Shown: positions 54,226-63,762, numbered from the stretch's first letter. The stretch: DNA of 64,000 nucleotides from Candidatus Hydrogenedentota bacterium (GCA_029556545.1 JAKQEQ010000007.1:1-64000), one strand, 5' to 3'. Notes: generated by a model from the letters alone, not told the origin. Made by a program: numbers and translations.

Positions 54226-54309
54226 ATTGATCTCCCTCAGGTTTGTCTCCAAGCATGCGTGCCGACGCGGAGAATGCTGCCGTACATTAGCAAATCGCGC
54301 GGGACGCCG

Positions 54310-55386
54310 TCATGCGCGCAGGCTCGCGGCGTGGTCGCGAATCTGTTCCTCGCTGATGCCCGCCGCGGCGTACATGGCGAAGATATTCGCGTCGGGCGCC
54401 TCGGGAGGAATGGCGTGGGAAGCGGCGAGGATATAGCCGCCGCCATCGGCGGTCATGCCCTCGATGAGCCGCTCGGTGGCGCGGCGCACCTCGTCCGGCG
54501 TTCCGTTCGGCAGGAGGCCCTGCGTATCGACTCCGCCCATGAACGCGAGCGCGTCGCCGAATTCGCGCTTGAGCTCGAGCGGGTCCATGCCGGGGCAATT
54601 GCACTGGACGGGATTCAGCACGTCGATGCCGATTTCGATCAGGTCCGGGATGAAGGGCCGCACGGTCCCGCAGCAGTGATAGGCCACGGGCAGGCCGCGA
54701 CGCTTGCCCACCGCGACGATCCGTTCGAGGTGCGGCTTGATCAACGTGCGCCAGAGCGTCGGGCTCATGATGGGCGCCTGCTGCCCCGCCACGTCGTCGC
54801 CCGTCCACAGCCAATCGAGGGGAAAGCGCTCGCAGGCGGCCTCCGACAGCGCCACGGCGAAATCGGCGCAGCGCCCGAGCATCGTATCCGCGAGTTCCGG
54901 GTCCTCGACCAAATCGAGCGTGGCCGCGCCCATGCCGCGGATGCGTCCGTACATCTCGTACACGCAGGGCGATACGTCGCACCCGATGAAGAATTCGCTG
55001 GCCTGTCGCGTCACCGGGTCCATCTGGGCCAGCAGCGTGTCCAGATGCTCATAGGGGAAGGCATAGTCCAGGCAGGCCACGCGGTCGGCCTCCTCGAGCG
55101 GCGAATGGACAATCTGGTTGAACTCGCCTTCTTTCCGCCACGTGACGCCCCAGTAATCCGTGTGCGACTCGCCCTCGTGCTCGTGGACGATCCCCTCCAT
55201 CGCGTAGTTGTTGTTTACCCACGCCTGCCGCACGTCGTCGCCCATCACGTAACCGAGCGCATCGCGGGGAACGTCGAGCAGCCGCGCGAGCCGCGCCGTC
55301 GTCGAGGGATGAAACCACATCCACACCGGCACGCGGTCCGTCGGCGCGCGCAAGAGGGCGTTCCTGACCCGTTGTTTCGCGTTCAT
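54310..55386 (-). CDS. Uroporphyrinogen decarboxylase-family protein (methyltransferase-type)
   Basis: 358-residue TIM-barrel protein of the URO-D superfamily. It lacks the strict heme-pathway HemE N-terminal motif and instead has AYHCCGTVRPFIPDLIEIGIDVLNPVQ, with His and Cys zinc ligands as in corrinoid methyltransferases (MtaA/CmuA type). FMGGVDTQGLLPNGTPDEV follows. Such proteins are abundant in Planctomycetes- and Hydrogenedentota-like genomes, often near sugar and methylated-compound genes. The substrate is unknown. It is followed by an 84-nt gap to the DUF1080 gene on the same strand and is divergent from mdh. Confidence 0.85.
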   Translation of the reverse strand: MNAKQRVRNALLRAPTDRVPVWMWFHPSTTARLARLLDVPRDALGYVMGDDVRQAWVNNNYAMEGIVHEHEGESHTDYWGVTWRKEGEFNQIVHSPLEEADRVACLDYAFPYEHLDTLLAQMDPVTRQASEFFIGCDVSPCVYEMYGRIRGMGAATLDLVEDPELADTMLGRCADFAVALSEAACERFPLDWLWTGDDVAGQQAPIMSPTLWRTLIKPHLERIVAVGKRRGLPVAYHCCGTVRPFIPDLIEIGIDVLNPVQCNCPGMDPLELKREFGDALAFMGGVDTQGLLPNGTPDEVRRATERLIEGMTADGGGYILAASHAIPPEAPDANIFAMYAAAGISEEQIRDHAASLRA

Positions 55387-55475
55387 TGCATGGCCTCACG
55401 ACGCGCCGCATTATGGCATATCAGTGCAGCCGCATGCGGCGGGACGGCTCGGAGAAAACCAGGGAAAACCCCGGA

Positions 55476-55504
55476 TTGTCCGGGGAATAATCGGACGGTA
55501 TAAT
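55476..55504 (+). promoter_or_regulatory. Promoter of malate dehydrogenase
   Basis: TTGTCC (55476-55481), a 17-nt spacer, and a perfect TATAAT (55499-55504), about 60 nt upstream of the start codon. Confidence 0.8.
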
Positions 55505-55565
55505 CCAGTTTTTACGAAGAATCCTTGTCGTTGTCAAAGTAACGCAAACCGTGGAGGGGACAAGC

Positions 55566-56516
55566 ATGTCCGTCGGAAAGAAATTCAAGATCGCGTCGAT
55601 CGGCGCGGGAAACGTGGGCGCGTCCGTCGCGCAGTACTGCCTCGAACTTGAACTGGGCGACGTGGTGCTTACGGACATTGTTGAAGGACTGCCGCAGGGC
55701 AAGGCGCTCGACATGACCCAGGCGGGGCCGATCCGCGGTTACAGTTGCCAGGCTGTGGGCACGAACGACTACAAGGACCTCGCGGGCGCGGACCTCGTCA
55801 TCATCACGGCGGGCCTGCCGCGCAAGCCGGGCATGACGCGCCTCGACCTCCTCGAAAAGAACGGCGGCATCATCTCGGGTATCTGCGAGAACGTGAAGCA
55901 ATACGCGCCGGACGCGATCGTGATTGTCGTGACGAATCCGCTCGACACCATGGTCTATCTCGCGCACAAGAAGCTCGGCTTCCCCCCGAATCGGGTCATC
56001 GGCATGGCGGGCTGCCTCGACAGCGCCCGGATGCGCGCGTTCGTCGCGATGGAACTCGGCGTGAGCATGAAGAACGTGGACACCATGGTCCTCGGTTCCC
56101 ACGGCGACGACATGGTGCCGCTGCCGCAGTACACGGTCGTGTCGGGCATTCCAATCACGAAACTGATGCCGCAAGACCGGATCGACGCGATTGTCGACCG
56201 CACACGCAAGGGCGGCGGCGAAATCGTGCAACTACTGAAGACCGGCAGCGCCTACTATGCGCCCGCGGCGAGCGCCGTCCGCATGGCGCAAAGCGTCCTG
56301 CGCGACGAGAAGCAACTGCTGCCCTGTGCGGCCTACCTGACGGGCCAATACGGCCTGGATGACATCTTCATGGGCGTGCCGTGCATCCTGGGCAAGGACG
56401 GTGTCGAACGGATTGTCGAACTGGACATTACTGAGGCGGAAAAGGCGTCGCTCCACAAGTCCGCCGAAGAAGTGCGCACCGGCATCAAGCAATTGCAGGA
56501 ACTCGGTCTGCTCTGA
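55566..56516 (+). CDS. mdh: Malate dehydrogenase
   Basis: 316-residue NAD-dependent malate dehydrogenase of the LDH-like type, converting malate to oxaloacetate in the citric acid cycle. NAD motif SIGAGNVGASVA, acidic residue in VLTDIVEGLPQGKALDM, substrate-loop arginines in GLPRKPGMTRLDLL, VTNPLDTMVYLA, and catalytic His in GSHGDDMVPL. A GGAGGGG site lies seven nt before the ATG at 55566. Monocistronic, with its own strong promoter; a hairpin separates it from the convergent rhamnulokinase gene. Confidence 0.95.
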   Translation: MSVGKKFKIASIGAGNVGASVAQYCLELELGDVVLTDIVEGLPQGKALDMTQAGPIRGYSCQAVGTNDYKDLAGADLVIITAGLPRKPGMTRLDLLEKNGGIISGICENVKQYAPDAIVIVVTNPLDTMVYLAHKKLGFPPNRVIGMAGCLDSARMRAFVAMELGVSMKNVDTMVLGSHGDDMVPLPQYTVVSGIPITKLMPQDRIDAIVDRTRKGGGEIVQLLKTGSAYYAPAASAVRMAQSVLRDEKQLLPCAAYLTGQYGLDDIFMGVPCILGKDGVERIVELDITEAEKASLHKSAEEVRTGIKQLQELGLL

Positions 56517-56523
56517 ACCGCGG

Positions 56524-56541
56524 CCTTGCGAGACCGCAAGG
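56524..56541. terminator. Hairpin between convergent mdh and rhamnulokinase genes
   Basis: CCTTGCG / CGCAAGG, a perfect 7-bp stem with an AGAC loop that fills the 26-bp gap between the two stop codons. No T run, so if it terminates transcription it is not a classic rho-independent site. Confidence 0.5.
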
Positions 56542-56542
56542 T

Positions 56543-58006
56543 CTACCCGATCCGGTCCCAACTTGCCGTGTCGCGCGGCGCGTACTGTTCGAGCGTCACG
56601 CTGTTCGCGATGACGCGGCGCAATTCATCGAGCGAGGCGATCGCGCCCACCGCCATTGCCTGCACGCCGATGTTGCCGAGGGCGGTCGCCTCGACGGGCC
56701 CCGCCACCACCGGCACACCGCAGGCGTCCGCCGTCATTTGGCAGAGCAACTTGTTCTGCGTGCCGCCGCCGATGATGTGCAGGCGCTCCGTCTTGCGCCG
56801 GAGCACGCCGTCGAGCGCGCGCAGGGTCTTCCTATACTTGAGCGCCAGACTTTCGAGCGCGCACCGGATGATCGGCCCGCGTCCCTCGGGAACCGCCTGC
56901 CCCGTCTTACGGCACATGGACTGAATCAGCTCCGGCATGTTGTCCGGCGCGATGAGGCGCGGGTCGTCGAGGTCGATGTGCGAGACAAACGCCGGGCTCG
57001 CCTCGGCCTCCGCCGTGAGCGCGGCGTAATCCAGCTTCTCGCCCGAGCGTTCCCACGTGCGCCGGCACTCCTGCACCAGCCACAGGCCGAAGATGTTCTT
57101 CAGGAAACGTATCTTGCCGCCGACGCCGCCCTCGTTCGTGAAGTCGAGGGCGAGGCTTTCCTCGGTGATGTTCGGTTCGTCCAGTTCCGCGCCGAGCAGG
57201 GACCACGTCCCGCTCGACAAATAAGCCCACGGCCCCGCGTCCGCCGCCACCGGGACCGCCGCCACCGCCGCGCCGGTGTCATGTGTCGCGGGCGCGATGA
57301 CGGGCACCTCCGGCGCGATGCCCGTTCGCGCGGCGATTTCCGGGAGCACCGGCCCAAGCACGGTGCCCGGCGGCACGGGGTCGAGCAGGATATGGCGGGG
57401 CAGACCCAGCTTACGGATCAGTTCCTCGTGCCATGCTCGGGCGCGCGGGTCGAGCAACTGCGTCGTCGAGGCGTTCGTATACTCGCACGCGCGCTTGCCC
57501 GACAGCAGGTAGCCGAAGAGGTCGCCCATCATCAGCAGACAGTCCGCGACTTCCAGCAGCGGCGACTTCGCGCGCACCAAGCTCAGCAATTGATACACCG
57601 TGTTGAACGGCAGAAACTGGATGCCCGTGGCGCGGTAAATGTTCGCGCGCGGCACGACGGCGAAGGCCGCATCCTGCATCCCCTCGTTCCGCTTGTCGCG
57701 ATAGTGCACCGGATTGCCGAGCACCGTGCCGTCGCGCGCGATCAGCCCGAAATCCACGCCCCACGTGTCCACGCCCATCCCGTCGAGTTCCGGCGTGTGC
57801 TCGCGCGCGCATTTCGCGAGACCTTCGCACATCTCCTCGTGGATGCGGGCGAAGTCCCACTGTCGCGTGCCGAGGATGGTCAGGCCTTCCGTGCGGAAGC
57901 GGTGAATCTCCTCGAGGGCGATGCGCCCCTCCGCAAGGGTCCCCAACACGGCACGACCACTTTCCGCGCCGAGATCGAATGCAAGAAAACGGTATGTCCT
58001 GGCCAT
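56543..58006 (-). CDS. rhaB: Rhamnulokinase-like FGGY kinase
   Basis: 487-residue sugar kinase that phosphorylates L-rhamnulose in rhamnose breakdown. The N-terminal LAFDLGAESGRAVLG phosphate-binding motif, GVDTWGVDFGL, NAVxY-type FNTVYQLLSL, the catalytic Asp in APATHDTGAAVAAVP, SSGTWSLLGAEL, and the adenosine motif IIGGGTQNKLLCQMTADA all match rhamnulokinases. GGAGGGC precedes the ATG at 58006. No rhamnose isomerase or aldolase gene is next to it, so the rest of the pathway lies elsewhere. Confidence 0.92.
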   Translation of the reverse strand: MARTYRFLAFDLGAESGRAVLGTLAEGRIALEEIHRFRTEGLTILGTRQWDFARIHEEMCEGLAKCAREHTPELDGMGVDTWGVDFGLIARDGTVLGNPVHYRDKRNEGMQDAAFAVVPRANIYRATGIQFLPFNTVYQLLSLVRAKSPLLEVADCLLMMGDLFGYLLSGKRACEYTNASTTQLLDPRARAWHEELIRKLGLPRHILLDPVPPGTVLGPVLPEIAARTGIAPEVPVIAPATHDTGAAVAAVPVAADAGPWAYLSSGTWSLLGAELDEPNITEESLALDFTNEGGVGGKIRFLKNIFGLWLVQECRRTWERSGEKLDYAALTAEAEASPAFVSHIDLDDPRLIAPDNMPELIQSMCRKTGQAVPEGRGPIIRCALESLALKYRKTLRALDGVLRRKTERLHIIGGGTQNKLLCQMTADACGVPVVAGPVEATALGNIGVQAMAVGAIASLDELRRVIANSVTLEQYAPRDTASWDRIG

Positions 58007-58101
58007 GACTGCCCTCCGCTGAGGTTCGTCCCACGGCCAAGACAATACCGAATCCACCGGGAGAGGCGCTACTTGCCCGCTGGTAAGTCGATCAGCGGCG
58101 G

Positions 58102-58137
58102 TATGGACGATATGGACGATATGGACGGTATGGAGAA
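58102..58137. repeat. 9-bp tandem repeat (TATGGACGA type)
   Basis: Four head-to-tail units, TATGGACGA twice, then TATGGACGG and TATGGAGAA, in the intergenic gap before the phosphoesterase stop. Related in period to the repeat at 9082. Confidence 0.65.
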
Positions 58138-58141
58138 AGCG

Positions 58142-59179
58142 TCATCTTCGGGCGGAAGTCAGGGGTATGGGCGTCTTGCCCGGCGCGAAGACTCTGAGAA
58201 TGCGCTCCTGGACTTGTTCGAGTCGTTGTTGTGGTGATTCGCCCCCGGGCACATGGCCGCCCGCCATCGTGCGGTGGCCGCCGCCCGAGCCGATGTGCGC
58301 GACCACGCGCCGCATCTGTTGCGCCATGTTTCCGCGGGCGTCCGCCGCGCGCGCCGAGATCAGGATGTCGCTCTCGAAAAGGCCGTAGCACACGGCTCGG
58401 CGCATGCCTTCGAGCCGCATGAGCAGGTCCGCCACTTCGGGGATCATGTCCGCGTTGACGCAGTTTCTGATGCAGCTTATTACCGTGTTTCCCGCAATAA
58501 GACAGTTGGCCAGACTGTCGGCGAGCATGCAGAAATAGGCCGCCGGCACCGGGGCGCGGCGAATATGCGCCAGCTTCCGCTTGTCGGCGAGCAGGAAAAG
58601 TTCCTGATACGCCTGCAACCCCGACGGGCTGAACTCGCGGCCCAGGTCCTGCGTATCCGACTGGATGCCGTAGAACAGCGCCGTCGCCAGCGCCGTACTG
58701 ATCTTGATGTCCGCGGCCTTCGCGTATTCGTAGAGGATGGTCGAGGTCGCGCCGTAATCGGGCCGGATATCGACGAGTTCCGCCTCGATTGGCCTGCCCC
58801 GGCGCACAAGATGATGGTCGATGACCACGTCGGGGCGACGCCCGCCGAGCACGTCGCTGTTGCCGGACGCTGGTTGTGCGTCCACGAGACATACCGTTCG
58901 AAACGGCGCGAGTTCCGAGGGGTTCATGCGCCGCGCGTCGATGCGCAGCGTCTCGATCATCGCGCGGTTCTCCGCCCGCCCGCAAATGCCCGCGTAGCCG
59001 ATGGCGACCCGCTTCCGGAGACGCTGTTGCGCCAGGTCGCGAATGGTCATGGCGCAGGCCAGGGCGTCCGGGTCCGGGTTGTCCTGCATCACTACTACAA
59101 TCCGCCCCGGGCGGGCGCAAACGTCGAGCAGGCGCGCAACCGCCGCCCGGGAACGCCGCATCGCCTCGTCAATGTTCAC
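58142..59179 (-). CDS. DHH-family phosphoesterase (NrnA/RecJ-like)
   Basis: 345-residue metal-dependent phosphoesterase. The DHH core shows NPDPDALACAMTIRDL, VCLVDAQPASGNS and VVIDHHLVRRG; the DHHA1 domain has GSGGGHRTMAGGH. It resembles NrnA-type nanoRNases/pAp phosphatases and the DHH enzymes that cleave short oligonucleotides or cyclic dinucleotide products. The start codon is GTG, with GTGGAGGCG upstream. It lies 28 nt downstream of the large esterase gene's stop in reverse orientation terms (same strand, upstream in transcription), so the two could be co-transcribed without an obvious functional link. Confidence 0.85.
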   Translation of the reverse strand: MNIDEAMRRSRAAVARLLDVCARPGRIVVVMQDNPDPDALACAMTIRDLAQQRLRKRVAIGYAGICGRAENRAMIETLRIDARRMNPSELAPFRTVCLVDAQPASGNSDVLGGRRPDVVIDHHLVRRGRPIEAELVDIRPDYGATSTILYEYAKAADIKISTALATALFYGIQSDTQDLGREFSPSGLQAYQELFLLADKRKLAHIRRAPVPAAYFCMLADSLANCLIAGNTVISCIRNCVNADMIPEVADLLMRLEGMRRAVCYGLFESDILISARAADARGNMAQQMRRVVAHIGSGGGHRTMAGGHVPGGESPQQRLEQVQERILRVFAPGKTPIPLTSARR

Positions 59180-59207
59180 TGCCGCGCCTCCACTATCCGT
59201 GCCGCGT

Positions 59208-61232
59208 TCAAGTCGCCGGACCCACAGCCGCCTCGATTGTCAGCTTCGCGCCCAGCGTTGCCGCGAGGTCCGGCAGATCGTACACCGTCAACGCCCCGTG
59301 TACCGCGTTGATCAACTGGTTATCCGTGGGCCACGTGTGCACGACCTCGGCCCAGGACCGCAGCACGCCGACAAGCCGCACAGACACGAAAAGGTCCGGT
59401 TCGAGCGCGGCGGCGTGCAGCGCGGGCACGCCGACGTCGCCGAAGGCGCGCAACGCTACCGCGCCGCCGGTCTCGGTTGCCAAATACCGCGCGCAGACAA
59501 GCAGGTCTTCCGCGCGCATGCCCACGTAGGAACGCCCCAGCGCATACGCCGCGAAGAAATCCTCCCAGTCCGTGCCGAATCCCTCGCCCAAGTGGCTCTG
59601 TCCGGTCTGTTGCGTCTCACCCGTGCCGCGCAGGTCCACGGCCAGGACCGCGCCGCCCGCCCGCAACAAGTCTTCGAGCGCCCCGCCGGACACCGCGGCG
59701 GCGAAGCCTGCCTCGTGCACGCACAAGTTCGCGGGCGTTGCGGTACTCGACATGGCGGGGAAGTAGAGGGCGGGCAGGAGAATGCCTTCTTCGGGCCTTA
59801 GAATCAGTTTCTTCGCCGCGCGCCCCGCGACCTCCGCCTCGCCCGCCTCTTCGACAAGCGGCGCGGCCAATTCCGCCAACGGTCGAATACCCGCCGTCGC
59901 GCGGACCTTCTCGAACAGCGCCCGCGTGTCTTCGGTCGCCCAGAGCGCCTCGCGCTTCACCGCCAACTCTCGTTCGTAATCCGCGTTGATCTCGTAGCCC
60001 GATCGCGCGCCGTCAAGCAGCATGACCTGGCCGCGCGGCGTGCTGTGCATCTCCTCCTCGGTGAACAGCGTCAGTTCCGGTTCGGTGATCGGCTCGTCGC
60101 GCTTGAGCAGCCAACGGGCCAGCCACCGCGCGACGCCTTCCCGTTGCAGCTTGTTGTAATTGTGCTCCGCGTCGTTTTCGAGCAGGTCCACACGCTCCGC
60201 GAAGCCCATCATCGTATACCGCCGCTTCGCGAAGCGGAACGACTCCCACGTGGCGCGGATGTCGAAGAAATCCTTCGTGGCCGCGGCGATGAGGATCGGC
60301 GTCGGCGCGCGCATCATAATGAAGTCCGCGTGGTCCATACCCCATGCCAGTTGCCCGAAAATGTTCTGTTCCGCGTCGCCCGTGGCCACCTCGAGCTGCC
60401 GCGTCACGTGGTTGAGATAGCAGCTTGGCGCGGCGCAGAGAATCCGATCGTCAAGCGTCATGAGAAACGACGTCTGTGTGCCGCCGCCGCTGTTGCCCGT
60501 GCAGCCGATGCGCGCCGGATCCACCTCGGGCCGCGATAGCAGGTAATCGATGCCGCGCATGCCGTCCCACACCTCGAAGCGTGCCGTGTTCCGCCCGAGC
60601 AGGATGCAGCCCACCCCGAACATGGTGTGCGCGCGCGTGCCCCACATCACGTGCTTCCCCTCCGCATCGAGAATTTGCATGCGCTCGCCTTGTTCGATCG
60701 GGTCGAAGACCAGCGCCGCCATGCCGTTCAGCGCGAGGAACGCGCCCATCGACTGATAGGTGTCGTGCGCCTTCGCCGCCTGCGCGTGGCCGCACGGCAC
60801 GAGCACGCCCGGATAAGGCGGCGCGTGCCGGGCCGGGTCGGGCAGAAACAGGGCCGCCGTGACGAAAAGCCCCGGCTGACTCTCGAAGATGACCTTCTCG
60901 ACGCGGTAGCCCTCGCGTTCGAGCACGCCCGTGACTTGCGGGTTCAGCGGTGTGCGTTCGGGGAATCCGCCGAGCGTTTCGACGAACTTCGCGCGCAGGC
61001 GGTGCTGGTACGCCGCTATCTCTTCCGGCGTCTTCACCTGCTCGAAATCCGCCTTCCATCGGTCCCACGCCGCGTAGGCGCGCCCGATGAGGTAGCGGCG
61101 CATCATGTCCCCGCTCGGACGCCCGTCAATGGTCTCGGGCAGAACCCGCGGCAACGCATCCTCCGCAGAGCAGGACGCGCTTCCCCCGAAAAGCATTCCG
61201 ATGATCATGGGCAGACAGAATACGCGCCACAT
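59208..61232 (-). CDS. Large secreted esterase with two alpha/beta hydrolase-like domains
   Basis: 674 residues. Signal peptide with core FCLPMIIGMLFGGSASCSA. The first domain (to about residue 400) is an acetyl-xylan-esterase-like hydrolase: YPGVLVPCGHAQAAKA, GMAALVFDPIEQGER, the nucleophile elbow GCTGNSGGGTQT, and the Asp strand PILIAAATKDFFD with a later His. The second domain (from about 410) has strands of the same fold (LCVHEAGFAAAVSGG, VLAVDLRGTGETQQTGQ, LLVCARYLATETGGAVALRAFGD) but no serine elbow, so it is probably a degenerate copy. GGGGAGGA precedes the ATG at 61232. Likely removes ester groups from plant or algal polysaccharides. Confidence 0.84.
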   Translation of the reverse strand: MWRVFCLPMIIGMLFGGSASCSAEDALPRVLPETIDGRPSGDMMRRYLIGRAYAAWDRWKADFEQVKTPEEIAAYQHRLRAKFVETLGGFPERTPLNPQVTGVLEREGYRVEKVIFESQPGLFVTAALFLPDPARHAPPYPGVLVPCGHAQAAKAHDTYQSMGAFLALNGMAALVFDPIEQGERMQILDAEGKHVMWGTRAHTMFGVGCILLGRNTARFEVWDGMRGIDYLLSRPEVDPARIGCTGNSGGGTQTSFLMTLDDRILCAAPSCYLNHVTRQLEVATGDAEQNIFGQLAWGMDHADFIMMRAPTPILIAAATKDFFDIRATWESFRFAKRRYTMMGFAERVDLLENDAEHNYNKLQREGVARWLARWLLKRDEPITEPELTLFTEEEMHSTPRGQVMLLDGARSGYEINADYERELAVKREALWATEDTRALFEKVRATAGIRPLAELAAPLVEEAGEAEVAGRAAKKLILRPEEGILLPALYFPAMSSTATPANLCVHEAGFAAAVSGGALEDLLRAGGAVLAVDLRGTGETQQTGQSHLGEGFGTDWEDFFAAYALGRSYVGMRAEDLLVCARYLATETGGAVALRAFGDVGVPALHAAALEPDLFVSVRLVGVLRSWAEVVHTWPTDNQLINAVHGALTVYDLPDLAATLGAKLTIEAAVGPAT

Positions 61233-61381
61233 GGTGTTCCTCCCCAAAGCCGTCTTGCGGCCGGTTATGGTCTCCGAGTTCAACGCCGCTTCACCATAAA
61301 ACCCGTTAGCGCGCGTGTCAACCTCCGCGGCACGGACATGCTGCCCGTGGCCGCGCATGGGTAAGTGGATGCCGCGCACGC

Positions 61382-62476
61382 CTACCGGTCGAGGGGCTGC
61401 ACCGATTCCTCGAAGTAGCGGTGAACCGACCGGGGCAGCGCGTGATAGTCCAAGTGCGTAATGTCCCTGCTGAAATCGCGCGAATTGTACGTGTTCCAGA
61501 AGAGCGCGGTCCGGTCGCGCAACCGGCCCGCCGCCGCATCCACCAGGATCGCCGCGAACGTCTTACCGGTATAGGTTCCCTCAAGTTTAAGGTCTTCGGT
61601 CTCTCGCGCCATCCTCACGGCGCGCATGCCTGCCTCGGTGTATTGCCCATACGCCTCCCCGTAGAACTCGTGGCGCATTTCGAGGCGGTCTTCGGGGAAC
61701 GGAAGCAGCGGAAACGACGGGTCCGCGCGGTGTAACAGGCGGTTCGTGGCGGCGAAGAACCGCCGCGCCTTCCGCATCGAGGTAAACTGCGGTTGCGTAA
61801 CACGGACCGCCACGACGCGCGTGTCGAGCCCCGCCGCGACGAGACCCAGCAAGAGCCCGATGACGGTGCCCATCGTGCCCGACGCCGCATAGAGGCGGTC
61901 CGGCGCGGGCATTGCGCCCGCGTCAACCTGTCGCTTCAACTCGAATGCCGCGGCGACAAAGCCCGCCATGCCCAGCGGCGTCGTGCCGCCCGGCGGAATG
62001 ATCATCGGCAGGACGCCGTCCCGCAGCCCGTGCCGCAGGTAGTGGTAGACCGAAGGAAGAACGACTTGGACCATGCCGCCGTGGTGGTGCAGTTCGGCCT
62101 CCGCGGCGTGGCTCAGCAGCAGATTGCGGCCCACGGACCGCGCGTTCGGCTGCGGCACGAGCATCGAGATGCTTCGGAGCCCCGCTTGCCGCGCGTACAG
62201 CGCCGTGGCCAGCGCGTGGTTCGATCCCGCCGCGCCGAAGGTCATTACGCATTTGCGTCCGTCCCGCAGTGCCCGCCCGAGAAGGAATTCGAGCTTGCGC
62301 ACCTTGTTCCCCCCGTACAGCGACGCGCTCAGGTCGTCTCGCTTCACGTAGAGATTCGGCGCGCCGATGGCCGCGCCCAGCCGCGCGAGCGGCTCGATCG
62401 GCGTCGGCAAGTCCGCCAATGCGACATACGGGAGGGACTGCCGCAATCCCGGGTACAGTTCAAAAAGCGCGTTCAC
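61382..62476 (-). CDS. PLP-dependent deaminase/desulfhydrase (ACC deaminase / D-cysteine desulfhydrase family)
   Basis: 364-residue fold type II PLP enzyme. The PLP lysine is K58 in LYGGNKVRKLEFLL, in line with the family's GGNKxRKL motif. MTFGAAGSNHALATALYA and the phosphate-binding ASGTMGTVIGL are present. D-cysteine desulfhydrase and 1-aminocyclopropane-1-carboxylate deaminase cannot be separated by eye. Starts with GTG at 62476, behind GAGGGGA. It is divergent from the DUF1460 gene across a 146-bp gap containing a 9-bp repeat. Confidence 0.86.
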   Translation of the reverse strand: MNALFELYPGLRQSLPYVALADLPTPIEPLARLGAAIGAPNLYVKRDDLSASLYGGNKVRKLEFLLGRALRDGRKCVMTFGAAGSNHALATALYARQAGLRSISMLVPQPNARSVGRNLLLSHAAEAELHHHGGMVQVVLPSVYHYLRHGLRDGVLPMIIPPGGTTPLGMAGFVAAAFELKRQVDAGAMPAPDRLYAASGTMGTVIGLLLGLVAAGLDTRVVAVRVTQPQFTSMRKARRFFAATNRLLHRADPSFPLLPFPEDRLEMRHEFYGEAYGQYTEAGMRAVRMARETEDLKLEGTYTGKTFAAILVDAAAGRLRDRTALFWNTYNSRDFSRDITHLDYHALPRSVHRYFEESVQPLDR

Positions 62477-62572
62477 CAGTCTTTCCCCTCGGACGATTCC
62501 CGCGCGGAGTATATGCTATTAGCGGCCGTTTCGCACGCCGGATACGTGGTATAGTGTCGCCCGGTAAACCAA

Positions 62573-62599
62573 GTCTGACTCGTCCGACCGGTCCGACTC
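62573..62599. repeat. 9-bp tandem repeat (GTCCGACTC type)
   Basis: GTCTGACTC, GTCCGACCG and GTCCGACTC, head to tail, just upstream of the DUF1460 gene. Similar units occur within the coding region at 24671-24703. Confidence 0.6.
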
Positions 62600-62622
62600 G
62601 ACCACCTTGGGAGACCCTGAAC

Positions 62623-63411
62623 ATGCTCGCTTGGCGCCTGCCGTTGTTCTTGCTCTTGGCGCCGCTTTTCCAGATGCAGGAAGCGGACGTGGACGACTTC
62701 CTCGCCGGCCTGCAATCGCGGAACCTGAGCTTCGAACAACGCCTCTTGGAAGTGGCGCGGGGCTTCGTGGGCGCGCCCTACAAGGACGGCCCGTTGGGCG
62801 AGGGGCCCGACGGCAAGTACGACAAGGACCCGCTCATCGATCTGAGTTGCGCGGACTGCGTGACGTTTATCGAGCAGGTCATCGCGCTGGCGGCCTCGGA
62901 CACCTATGAGGAGGCGTTTGCGCTGCTCCAGCGTATTCGCTACAAGAACGGGCGCATCGACTTCGAGACGCGCAACCATTTCATGATTGCAGACTGGGTG
63001 GTCAACAACCCCTTCTGCCGCGACGTGACGCGGATGCTCGACGCGCCGACGCGGGAGGTCACCCGCACTATCAGCAAACGCGCGTTCTTCGAACGGGTCA
63101 AGGCTCTGGAGCTGGGCCGTGATACCCCGGCCCGGGAGATGACCGTCGCCTATGTCCCGCTCGATCACGCGGCGGCGGCCATCGACCACCTGCCGAGTCC
63201 GAGTCTCATTCTCCTGATCGGCAAGGTGGACTGGCTTTTCGCCGTGCATACCGGCCTGTTTCTGCGCGACGCCGCCGGAAACGGGCATTTCTTCCACGCG
63301 AGTTCCAAGAGCGGCGCGGTGTTGGACGACGATCTTGCGGCCTACCTCGACGGATCGACGCGTCACCTCGGCTTCTCCGCGTATCGCATCGAGAAGCCCG
63401 ACGCGCGCTAG
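62623..63411 (+). CDS. DUF1460-family exported amidase-like protein
   Basis: 262 residues with a hydrophobic N-terminus (LAWRLPLFLLLAPLF) as signal peptide. The family core is LSCADCVTFIEQVIALAAS, with the predicted nucleophilic Cys in ADCVTF, followed by an N-x-F/W-rich segment (ETRNHFMIADWVVNN) and a C-terminal His-containing strand (VDWLFAVHTGLFLR). DUF1460 proteins are NlpC/P60-like, related to N-acetylmuramoyl-L-alanine amidases and peptidoglycan-recycling enzymes; cell-wall peptide cleavage is likely. GGGAGA lies before the ATG at 62623, and the longer open frame overlaps the divergent gene. Confidence 0.85.
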   Translation: MLAWRLPLFLLLAPLFQMQEADVDDFLAGLQSRNLSFEQRLLEVARGFVGAPYKDGPLGEGPDGKYDKDPLIDLSCADCVTFIEQVIALAASDTYEEAFALLQRIRYKNGRIDFETRNHFMIADWVVNNPFCRDVTRMLDAPTREVTRTISKRAFFERVKALELGRDTPAREMTVAYVPLDHAAAAIDHLPSPSLILLIGKVDWLFAVHTGLFLRDAAGNGHFFHASSKSGAVLDDDLAAYLDGSTRHLGFSAYRIEKPDAR

Positions 63412-63528
63412 TTCTTACCGGCAAAGCCGCCCGGCGCCCGGCTCAAGACTACGGAAGGTCATTCGCGCTTCTCTTACTCGAGAAAAGTTGGTACACTGGC
63501 GATGCGTGAGATATTGGTGGAGGTAGAC

Positions 63529-63762
63529 ATGACCCCACAAAGCGAGAAGGTACTGGCGGACGCCTTGGCGCTGTCTCCGGCGGAGCGCGCGGCGCTTGTC
63601 GAGGACATCCTGTCGAGTCTCGACTCGTCCTCGCGCGAGACGTTGGACGCACTATGGGCCAAGGAGGCCGAAGACCGGATTGACGCCTATGAACGCGGCG
63701 AGATGCGTTCTGCTCCCGCGCAAGAGGTCTTCGCCCGGCTCGACCGGCGCCAGGACGCATGA
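63529..63762 (+). CDS. Addiction-module antitoxin (TIGR02574 / unstable antitoxin type)
   Basis: 77 residues. The pattern ALALSPAERAALVEDILSSLD, then a short acidic linker and AYERGEMRSAPAQEVFARL, is typical of the small antitoxins paired with ParE/RelE toxins. A GGAGGT ribosome site precedes the ATG at 63529. Its stop overlaps the next gene's start (ATGA), so toxin and antitoxin are coupled. Confidence 0.85.
   Translation: MTPQSEKVLADALALSPAERAALVEDILSSLDSSSRETLDALWAKEAEDRIDAYERGEMRSAPAQEVFARLDRRQDA

Noticed and set aside
54310-55386. HemE (heme biosynthesis) assignment for the URO-D-family gene
   Set aside because: The N-terminal HemE motif is missing and His/Cys zinc ligands of the methyltransferase branch are present.
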